Below, in pieces: positions 1-5,117 of a stretch of 5,117 nucleotides of DNA. This DNA is from Betaproteobacteria bacterium (GTDB lineage: Bacteria > Pseudomonadota > Gammaproteobacteria > Burkholderiales > SG8-39). Made by a program: the position numbers and the translations under genes. Where the stretch lies: contig JAOUFA010000287.1 of assembly GCA_029858545.1 (NCBI GenBank), forward strand, positions 1 to 5,117, read 5' to 3'. Under the pieces are notes generated by a model, which saw nothing but the letters and a program-made list of their open reading frames with translations, ran no database searches and had not been told where the DNA came from. Position 1 is the first letter of the stretch. Each line of letters begins with the position of its first letter.

Positions 1-348
1 GCGCTCGGCAAGGTGTCGTACCACATCCCCTGCCATTCGCGCGTCCAGAACGTCGGGCAGAAGACGCGCGAACTGCTCGAGGCCATCCCCGGCACCACGG
101 TCAACACCGTCGAGCGCTGCGCGGGCCACGACGGCACCTGGGGCGTGAAGCGCGAGTACTATGCCAACTCGATGAAGATCGGCCGTCCGGTGTTCCGTCA
201 GATGGCCGAACCCTCGCCCGATTACGTCAGCTCGGACTGCCCGATCGCCGGGCGCCATATCCTGCAGGGCATGCGCGAAGCCGACGCCGCCGGCGACGCG
301 CGCAAGGCGCACCCGATCACGCTGCTGCGCAGGGCTTACGGCGTCTAG
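1..348 (+). CDS. GlpC/HdrB-like iron-sulfur oxidoreductase subunit, C-terminal fragment (CCG domain)
   Basis: This is the 3' end of a gene whose start lies before the window: the frame is open from base 1 and 115 residues are visible before the TAG stop. The fragment resembles the last cysteine-rich (CCG) domain of anaerobic glycerol-3-phosphate dehydrogenase subunit C and of heterodisulfide reductase subunit B. Visible landmarks are YHIPCHSRVQ (Cys11), ERCAGHDGTWG (Cys40), SDCPIAG (Cys80) and a GlpC-like ending HPITLLRRAYG. Such proteins pass electrons through iron-sulfur clusters next to a flavoprotein or a membrane partner. The usual CCG pattern has a Cys-Cys-Gly and a closing CxxC. Here the second Cys of CCG is Ala41, and the CxxC is reduced to C80-P-I-A83, so three of five usual ligands remain. 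The gene runs convergent to the cytochrome operon, so a shared operon is excluded. The substrate cannot be told from this fragment. From memory, similar proteins occur beside rubrerythrin genes in proteobacteria, which would suit an oxidative-stress role, but no such neighbour is visible. Confidence 0.8.
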   Translation, partial: ALGKVSYHIPCHSRVQNVGQKTRELLEAIPGTTVNTVERCAGHDGTWGVKREYYANSMKIGRPVFRQMAEPSPDYVSSDCPIAGRHILQGMREADAAGDARKAHPITLLRRAYGV

Positions 349-363
349 GGGCTAGAACGCGTA
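337..363. repeat. Imperfect inverted repeat spanning both convergent stop codons
   Basis: The left arm TACGGCGTCTAG (337-348) and right arm CTAGAACGCGTA (352-363) can pair over 11 bp with one bulged base on each side, around a GGG loop (349-351). Each arm contains the TAG stop of one of the two convergent genes. The position, between two genes only 3 nt apart, suits a bidirectional transcription end or an mRNA 3'-end stabiliser. No T-tract follows on either strand, so it is not a canonical intrinsic terminator. The pairing is seen directly; the role is inference. Confidence 0.45.
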
Positions 364-2442
364 GCGCAACGCCACGTTCACCACCCTGACCTTGTAGTTG
401 GGGCTGGTTTCACCCGAGGTCAGGACGTTCGGGAGAGTGGCCGGGCTGACACCGTCGAGCGCCCAGTTGCTCGATCCGTAGCGCTCACGCCAGAAGTTTG
501 CCTGCACCGACAGGCCGCTGGCGAGTCTGTAGTGCGCGTACAGCTTCACCATTTCGAGGTCCACGGTATTGCTGGGAAACCCCGGGCCGCCGGCGCCGGT
601 GGACACCGTGACATCGCCGATCGAATGCGAGTGCGTGTAGTCCGCGCCGAGGTCGAAGCGTTTCGGAATCAGCGCGTGCTTCAGTCCGACCCCCGCAGTC
701 CTGATCCTGTCGAGGTTCTCGGCGGTCCAGTCGGCCGGGTTGGTGAAAGACTGCGCCCCGGACTGCTGCGACTTGATCTGCTCGATGCTGTAGTACAAGC
801 TCGCGCTGCTGTCCTCGCCCAGTTGCGCGGCAAGATTCGCGCCGAGCGTGCGCCGCTCACTGAGGGTCAGGCCGACCGCTGACTTGGAGTAGTCCTCCTT
901 CGCCTGGCTGTAGTCGAGCGCCAGGGTAACGGTCTCCACCGGAAGCACCGCCATGCGCATGCCGACCAGGTCCTGGCTGCGGTCGGCCATGTTGTACTTC
1001 CTGAGCAACGGATTCTCGGGAGGGCTGAGCGTCGAGACCGCCTGATACGCCTCGCCCTCGCGCCGCGCGTGCGCGTAGTTGAGCGTGACATCGAAATGCC
1101 TGCGGGTACGCAACGCATACTTGGCCCACAAGGTGTCCTCGGTGGTCTTGGAGACCTCCTGGTTGGTGCGATCCTGCATATCGCGGTCGAAGCCGAGCGA
1201 GGCCTTGGCGCGCGGTGTCACGCGGTAGTCGGTCGAGACCTTGTACACATTACGCGTAAAACTGTAGGGCAAATTCGCGCGCGGCGTGGCGACGAGCATG
1301 TCGGTGGTGACCCAGTTGAACGTCGCCTGCGGCGTCTTGTTGTCGCGGTTGTCGTGGACAAAGGCGAGATTCAGACCCCATTTCGGGCTGAGCGCCGTAA
1401 CCAGTTTCAAATCGGCGCGCGTCGTCTGGATCTGTCCCTCCAGCGAGTCGCGCGGCAGCGCGCCGGGTGCGAGCACGCCGTTGATCGTCGCGGAAAGGAA
1501 CTTCGAGTCCTGCACCATACGCCCGAGAGCGATATTCGCGTTCGCCCTCGTGACTTCGCTGAACTGATAGGCGCCCGAAGCGCTCACCTGGTGGAACTGA
1601 TTGCCCGGTGGCGAACCGATCTGTCCCGTCGTCGCCCCCGGCGCGAACTCGGCGAAAGGGTTGTCCCAAATCACTGCCTTATTATGCTGCCCGAAGAACG
1701 AACCCTGATACGCGAGGCGAACCTGCCACGCGCGAGTCGCGTAGGATGCATAGGCCTCGACGTCTTTGGTGTCATAGTCGATCGGCACGATAAGGGGGGT
1801 TGAATTGAAGAAGAACGATCCGGCCATGCGCTGCGTGCCCTCGCGCGTCTCCTGGCGCACTTTCAATCCAACCTCCCAGCCACCCGAAGGTACGAAAGAC
1901 AGACCAACACCGGACTGGGTGCGCAGGCTGTCGATCTTCGCGGAGTGCAGACTGCCCGCGAGTCCCGGCATAAAGCCGGTGTTGACCCCTCTCAACCAGG
2001 CAAGCGGCAGGGTAAGGCGATTGCTACCTGTCCCGTCAAACACGGTAAGTGCCGAATTCGACACGTTGAACGGCAACTCCGCGTAGCGGAACGTCAGCTT
2101 GTAGGTCCCCTGTTTGCCGCCTTCGGCTTCAATCGTCCCGTAGGGGAGCCCCAACCGGGTCACATACACGTCGGCGTAGTTCAGGCCGGAGCGGGAACGC
2201 AGCGTCGCATCCAGACCCCAACCCGTACCCTTCTCGAAACCTGTATAGCGGCTGAACCTGTAACTGTCCTGGGAGACGTTTTCGGCACTGACCCCGATTT
2301 CACTCTCGGGGCCCGCCGGCGCGACGCAGTACTCGCACACCCACTGCGAGGTGTCCACCGCGGGAGCTTGCTGCGCGGCGACCGCTCCGACCTGGGCCGC
2401 CAACGCCATCGTGACGAGCATGCGCCTGGTTGCGGTTGTCAT
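352..2442 (-). CDS. mtrB: MtrB/PioB-family outer-membrane beta-barrel of a decaheme cytochrome conduit
   Basis: The 696-residue protein is almost the same length as Shewanella MtrB (about 697). In that family it forms a large outer-membrane barrel that sheathes the periplasmic decaheme MtrA and lets electrons cross the membrane. A signal peptide is visible: a basic start (MTTATRR), a hydrophobic stretch at about residues 8-22 and likely cleavage after GAVAA (residue 23). The mature N-terminus carries a CEYC pair (Cys36, Cys39) with no following His, so it is not a heme site; Shewanella MtrB has an equivalent CxxC that matters for its stability. The rest is rich in alternating polar and aromatic strands with charged turns, and it ends in NVALRYAF, a terminal Phe typical of BAM-assembled barrels. 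It is the last gene of the operon, 49 nt after mtrA. The start at 2442 has AAGGA upstream (2457-2453) at a rather long 10-nt spacing; the next Met (residue 8) would shorten the signal peptide and has no evident binding site. PioB or MtoB are alternative names; the MtrC-type gene upstream favours MtrB. Confidence 0.9.
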   Translation of the reverse strand: MTTATRRMLVTMALAAQVGAVAAQQAPAVDTSQWVCEYCVAPAGPESEIGVSAENVSQDSYRFSRYTGFEKGTGWGLDATLRSRSGLNYADVYVTRLGLPYGTIEAEGGKQGTYKLTFRYAELPFNVSNSALTVFDGTGSNRLTLPLAWLRGVNTGFMPGLAGSLHSAKIDSLRTQSGVGLSFVPSGGWEVGLKVRQETREGTQRMAGSFFFNSTPLIVPIDYDTKDVEAYASYATRAWQVRLAYQGSFFGQHNKAVIWDNPFAEFAPGATTGQIGSPPGNQFHQVSASGAYQFSEVTRANANIALGRMVQDSKFLSATINGVLAPGALPRDSLEGQIQTTRADLKLVTALSPKWGLNLAFVHDNRDNKTPQATFNWVTTDMLVATPRANLPYSFTRNVYKVSTDYRVTPRAKASLGFDRDMQDRTNQEVSKTTEDTLWAKYALRTRRHFDVTLNYAHARREGEAYQAVSTLSPPENPLLRKYNMADRSQDLVGMRMAVLPVETVTLALDYSQAKEDYSKSAVGLTLSERRTLGANLAAQLGEDSSASLYYSIEQIKSQQSGAQSFTNPADWTAENLDRIRTAGVGLKHALIPKRFDLGADYTHSHSIGDVTVSTGAGGPGFPSNTVDLEMVKLYAHYRLASGLSVQANFWRERYGSSNWALDGVSPATLPNVLTSGETSPNYKVRVVNVALRYAF

Positions 2443-2452
2443 GTTCTTATCA

Positions 2453-2457
2453 TCCTT
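2453..2457 (-). promoter_or_regulatory. Ribosome binding site of mtrB
   Basis: On the minus strand an A-rich stretch ends in AAGGA, followed by a 10-nt spacer (TGATAAGAAC) and the ATG at 2442. The spacing is longer than ideal. It is the only purine-rich element in the 49-nt gap after mtrA, and it supports the chosen start. Confidence 0.55.
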
Positions 2458-2491
2458 TTTTCAATGTGCCGTCGATTCGACTGCGCCGGAC

Positions 2492-3454
2492 CTATCGCAT
2501 CAGCCTTGCACCCGATGGATGGTTCGAGCCATGGACCTGGGAGTGGCAGTTCATGCAACTGTTGGCGAGCAGGAAGCCCGACGGGGTACCGCTCGGCAAC
2601 GCGGCGCCGGTGTACGCGACGCTCGGGTGTCCCGCGGGCGAGTGGCATTGCTGGCACAGCAGCGGCGCCGGCTTCTTGAGCAGTGCCGGATGGACCGAGC
2701 CGTGCGGCGTATGGCAGGTGCTGCAATCCTCGCTGACCGGGGCGTGCTCCCAGAGAAGCGGGCCGCGCTTTTCCGCATGGCAGCTATAACAGGTCTGGTT
2801 GAGCGTCGGCTTGGCAAGCAGTTTGCCGGCCGCCGCCGAGCCGTGCGGGCTGTGGCAGTCGCTGCAACGCAGCGTACCGTAGCGTACCGGATGCGCCGAG
2901 GATTTGAAGAAATCGCCGCGCTGCTTGATATGGCAGGCGAAGCACGCTTCGCTCTGACCGCCGGCGGTAAACACCCGGTCGCGGGTGGCGTGAATCTGAT
3001 GGCAACTTGCGCAGGCCACGTCCCCCGCCTCATGTTCGCTGCCCTTCCATGCCATACGGTTGCCACGCTCGTGGCAACCCATGCAGGCCTTGTTCTGCTG
3101 CGTGGCGGTCTGCTTGGAGCGAACGCCGAAATTCATGATCGGCGGGCGCTCCTCGCCGGGGCGCACCTTCTCGGCATGTTTCGCACCCGGACCATGGCAA
3201 CTCTCGCACTGCAATTTGCCAAACGGAGCGCGATGGTCGTCCTTTTGCGCGTGCTTCGTCTTGAAGATCGACAGGACAGGGAATTTCGAGTCCTCGTCGT
3301 GACACTTGAGACAGGTGTCGGCACCCTTTTCGGTGTAGTCGGTGCCGAGCACGGGTTCGCCTGCCGCGGGAGCGTCCTGCGCGGCGACCTGCATCGCCAT
3401 CACGAGGCCGGCCAACAGGAACGGCACAGCGAAGCGCCGGTGGTTGTTGTTCAT
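2492..3454 (-). CDS. mtrA: MtrA/DmsE-family periplasmic decaheme c-type cytochrome
   Basis: The product is a 320-residue secreted cytochrome, close to Shewanella MtrA (about 333). It has exactly ten CXXCH heme-binding motifs, whose first cysteines are residues 48, 83, 124, 148, 171, 197, 222, 244, 267 and 300. Additional histidines between the motifs (for example 68, 93, 141, 188, 204, 237, 251) can supply the second axial ligands. The signal peptide is clear: MNNNHRR, a hydrophobic core at about 8-22, then VAA|QD with cleavage near residue 25. In the family, the protein takes electrons from inner-membrane or periplasmic donors and threads into the MtrB barrel to deliver them outside. The start at 3454 was chosen because AAGGA lies 6 nt upstream and the signal peptide begins there. 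An in-frame ATG at 3478 would add eight residues, but it has no ribosome binding site and gives a poorer signal peptide. The gene is followed 49 nt later by mtrB and preceded by the mtrC-like gene. DmsE, PioA and MtoA are close relatives; the neighbours decide for MtrA. Confidence 0.93.
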   Translation of the reverse strand: MNNNHRRFAVPFLLAGLVMAMQVAAQDAPAAGEPVLGTDYTEKGADTCLKCHDEDSKFPVLSIFKTKHAQKDDHRAPFGKLQCESCHGPGAKHAEKVRPGEERPPIMNFGVRSKQTATQQNKACMGCHERGNRMAWKGSEHEAGDVACASCHQIHATRDRVFTAGGQSEACFACHIKQRGDFFKSSAHPVRYGTLRCSDCHSPHGSAAAGKLLAKPTLNQTCYSCHAEKRGPLLWEHAPVSEDCSTCHTPHGSVHPALLKKPAPLLCQQCHSPAGHPSVAYTGAALPSGTPSGFLLANSCMNCHSQVHGSNHPSGARLMR

Positions 3455-3583
3455 GACTGTTCCTTGTGGTCTATGCACCGCTTACGCCAATCGGTCGATG
3501 CCCGGCCGGGGACTGCGTCCTTCTCCTGTGCAACCCCTCGGCTCGGGAGGTCTCCAACATGCTTGCCTCTCAGCGCTTCTCGC
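3455..3583 (-). other. 129-nt spacer between mtrC-like gene and mtrA, with a possible 29-codon leader ORF
   Basis: This gap is longer than the 49-nt mtrA-mtrB gap. I see no convincing -35/-10 promoter pair and no hairpin with a T-tract. A 10-bp palindrome CCCGGCCGGG (3501-3510) leaves no useful loop. The minus strand holds a 29-codon ORF (ATG at 3560, TAG ending at 3471, product beginning MLETSRAEG) with GAGG 5 nt before the ATG, ending 16 nt before mtrA. Its codons include AGG-AGA-AGG and two CGA, unlike the flanking genes, so it is probably chance or at most a leader peptide. The spacer could also be a site of mRNA processing that uncouples the level of MtrC from MtrAB. Confidence 0.35.
3461..3465 (-). 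promoter_or_regulatory. Ribosome binding site of mtrA (decides the start)
   Basis: AAGGA on the minus strand is followed by ACAGTC (6 nt) and the ATG at 3454. This ideal spacing selects 3454 over the in-frame ATG at 3478, which has no purine-rich element in front of it. Confidence 0.75.
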
Positions 3584-5117
3584 CTATTTCACGCCGTGCA
3601 CTTTCTTGACGTCGGCGATCCTGCTCGGACCATGGCATAGCGCGCAGGACTCGATCGTGCCGCCGTTGGCGATCGACGCCTGGGTCGCCGAGAACAGCCC
3701 GCCGTTCACTTCCATATGCGCCTGCGAAAGCGTGCTGTCGTGGCACGACGAGCACACCGCGGCGGTGGGCGAGATCTTCAGCGCGAGCGCCTGGTTGGCG
3801 AGTTCCGTGGCGAGGGTCGCCGCGTCGGTCGCGGTCGGCGCTGCGTCGATGGTGCTGCCGAGGATTCCCGACGCGGTCGGCGTTTGCCAGATCCCCGCGA
3901 GTTCGTAGCTGCCGCTCGTGCCGGCGACGTGACAGGCCGCACAGTCGCTGAGGATGCCGGGGAAGCGAATGTGGCTGAAATCGTTCACGCTGCCGCCGAA
4001 GCCGTAGACCACGATGCCCTTGTTGCGGAACCCGTGCCCTTCGACCGTGGTGGTCGCCGGATCGTCCTTGCGTCCGGCGTGGATCGCGTGAATCAGGCCC
4101 TTGAAGTCGATCGCCTCCATTTTCTTACCGTCCGCGGTAAGCGCCGCGTTGGGCACGCCCCCTGTCTTCGGACGGCGGTTGACGTCGGTGTCGCTGGGGT
4201 TGTGGCAGATCACGCACAGTTGCGGCTCGTCGGTGCGGTTCGCGCCGTGAAGGCTCAGCTGGTCGTGGCACTTGTCGCACTTGGCGATATCGACCACGTT
4301 GCGCCGCGCCGTCAGCGTACCGGTGATCGCGAAGTCCTTCACCACGCTCTTGACGGGCACGCGGACGGTCCAGGCGCCGGTCTTGTCCTGCGCCGCGGGA
4401 TGGCCCTCGAGGCCCACCCTTCCCGTGCCGGCCGCTCCGGCAGGCAGCGCGGTCTGCTTGGTGAGCGTATAGACCCCCGCTGCCGGTCCGGTGCAGACCC
4501 AGTCGGTAGATGCCGGGGCGCCGCCGCTTGCCGGACCGCCGCAGGTCGGTGTCGGGAAAACGGTGATCGGCTGACCCGGGTTGACCCCGCTCGAGACGTT
4601 GCTGAATTCCACCGTGTTCCAGCCGACGATGAGCGCCAGTCGGCTCACGCCGGAGGGTACCTGGGTGAACGCCGTATCGGTCGTGATGTTATAGGGCGCA
4701 TTGCCATTGGTCGGGTCGGTGACCGAGAATTTCACCACCGGCGTATTGCCCCCGGTCACACTGACCAGGTTGAACTTGAATTTGGCGCCCGCCACCTTCT
4801 CTGGAATCACGTGGCTGTTTTCCACCGGTCCCGCCGCGCCGCCCTGCGCATGGCAACCGACGCAGGTCGAATTGCTGACCTGCACGCCGCCCGCGTGATT
4901 CAAGCCGGTCGCGAAATTCACATTGTCGTGACAGGAACCGCAGGCTTCCTTGGTCGGCTGGGTCTTCCAGTTGTCGCCCTGCGGGGTGGCCGAATCCGCG
5001 CCGTCATGGCACTTGCTGCAGTTGCGGATATCCTGCGGGAATCCCACGGTGCCGAAATCGTGCACCGAGCCGCCAAAACCGATGATCTGGTAGCTGCCGC
5101 CCGCGACGACGCTCGGC
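3584..5117 (-). CDS. mtrC: OmcA/MtrC-family decaheme c-type cytochrome, C-terminal part
   Basis: The frame is open to the window edge, so the N-terminus is missing; 510 residues are visible (numbered from the first full codon). A GTG at 5065 is in frame but internal: the residues before it (YQIIGFGGSV) belong to the family repeat. Eight CXXCH motifs are visible, with first cysteines at 33, 59, 85, 280, 301, 392, 455 and 491. The three-motif group, a heme-free beta-rich stretch (about 105-275) and a five-motif group match the last three hemes of domain II, domain III and the pentaheme domain IV of OmcA/MtrC proteins. The phrase GFGGSV-x-DF precedes motif 33 and again motif 392, which is the third heme of domain IV. 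Motif 33 is therefore probably the third heme of domain II, and two hemes are off-window, giving ten. Cys192 and Cys208 in domain III may form a disulfide. In this family the protein is a cell-surface lipoprotein that docks on MtrAB and reduces metals, flavins or electrodes. The lipobox cannot be seen. OmcA, MtrF or UndA names are possible; the position next to mtrA favours MtrC. Confidence 0.88.
   Translation of the reverse strand, partial: PSVVAGGSYQIIGFGGSVHDFGTVGFPQDIRNCSKCHDGADSATPQGDNWKTQPTKEACGSCHDNVNFATGLNHAGGVQVSNSTCVGCHAQGGAAGPVENSHVIPEKVAGAKFKFNLVSVTGGNTPVVKFSVTDPTNGNAPYNITTDTAFTQVPSGVSRLALIVGWNTVEFSNVSSGVNPGQPITVFPTPTCGGPASGGAPASTDWVCTGPAAGVYTLTKQTALPAGAAGTGRVGLEGHPAAQDKTGAWTVRVPVKSVVKDFAITGTLTARRNVVDIAKCDKCHDQLSLHGANRTDEPQLCVICHNPSDTDVNRRPKTGGVPNAALTADGKKMEAIDFKGLIHAIHAGRKDDPATTTVEGHGFRNKGIVVYGFGGSVNDFSHIRFPGILSDCAACHVAGTSGSYELAGIWQTPTASGILGSTIDAAPTATDAATLATELANQALALKISPTAAVCSSCHDSTLSQAHMEVNGGLFSATQASIANGGTIESCALCHGPSRIADVKKVHGVK

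Noticed and set aside
1069..1803. A 244-codon plus-strand open frame antisense to mtrB (a second 244-codon frame lies at 1945-2679).
   Set aside because: The products are Arg-rich and of low complexity with no domain, typical of antisense frames in GC-rich DNA. The minus-strand MtrB frame is intact and fully explains the region.
2441..2455. Tiny minus-strand ORF ATG-ATA-AGA-ACA-TGA overlapping the mtrB start.
   Set aside because: Four codons arising from the A-rich leader are not evidence of coding; translational coupling is possible but unsupported.
2471..2481. Small inverted repeat GTCGATTCGAC between mtrA and mtrB as a terminator.
   Set aside because: The stem is only 4 bp with a 3-nt loop, and it is followed on the minus strand by an A-rich ribosome-binding region, not a T-tract. 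It may be a chance or minor mRNA structure.
3455..3478. Upstream in-frame ATG at 3478 as the start of mtrA.
   Set aside because: It has no ribosome binding site, whereas the ATG at 3454 has AAGGA at 6 nt and begins a standard signal peptide.
3501..3510. Palindrome CCCGGCCGGG in the mtrC-mtrA spacer as a terminator or operator.
   Set aside because: It leaves at most a 3-bp stem with a 4-nt loop and has no T-tract; short GC palindromes are common at this base composition.
2351..3640. A 429-codon plus-strand open frame lying antisense to all of mtrA.
   Set aside because: It shadows a GC-rich gene with ten CXXCH motifs and a signal peptide on the other strand. Its product is Ala/Arg/Val-rich with no recognisable domain, and it overlaps mtrA and both neighbouring gene ends.
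5063..5065. GTG at 5065 as the true start of the MtrC-like gene.
   Set aside because: The frame stays open to the window edge, and the upstream residues continue a family repeat (GFGGSV) that also occurs inside the second heme domain, so the GTG is an internal Val.
1..5117. CRISPR arrays, tRNA or rRNA genes, insertion sequences.
   Set aside because: No direct-repeat array, tRNA-like fold, transposase frame or terminal inverted repeats were seen. The recurring CXXCH-encoding segments are protein motifs, not DNA repeats.

Overview
The window is GC-rich chromosomal DNA from a Gram-negative bacterium. It is most likely a proteobacterium, and Betaproteobacteria is my best guess from the protein style and base composition, but nothing here fixes the lineage. 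It holds the end of one plus-strand gene and, convergent to it, the downstream part of a minus-strand operon encoding an MtrCAB-type trans-outer-membrane electron conduit.

Layout. Positions 1-348 (+) are the 3' end of a gene for a GlpC/HdrB-like iron-sulfur (CCG-domain) protein. A 3-nt gap separates its stop codon from the stop of the minus-strand operon, and an imperfect 11-bp inverted repeat (337-363) spans both stops. Reading the minus strand from right to left, the operon is: an OmcA/MtrC-family multiheme cytochrome cut by the window edge (5117-3584, eight CXXCH motifs visible, ten inferred); a 129-nt spacer; a ten-heme MtrA/DmsE-type periplasmic cytochrome (3454-2492); a 49-nt spacer; and an MtrB/PioB-type outer-membrane beta-barrel (2442-352). 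The order mtrC-mtrA-mtrB matches the known Shewanella arrangement.

How the genes work together, from family knowledge: MtrA carries electrons through the MtrB barrel, and MtrC sits on the outer face and exchanges electrons with minerals, electrodes, flavins or other cells. The presence of the outer-surface MtrC-type partner favours extracellular respiration over the MtrC-less iron-oxidising PioAB/MtoAB version, but the sequence cannot prove the direction of electron flow. The operon promoter, the start of the mtrC-like gene and any inner-membrane quinol oxidase (CymA type) lie outside the window.

This is a known system rather than a new one. The points worth a second look are the inverted repeat at the convergent stops, a CX15C cysteine pair between the two heme domains of the MtrC-like protein, the reduced cysteine set of the CCG protein, and a small possible leader ORF in the 129-nt spacer.
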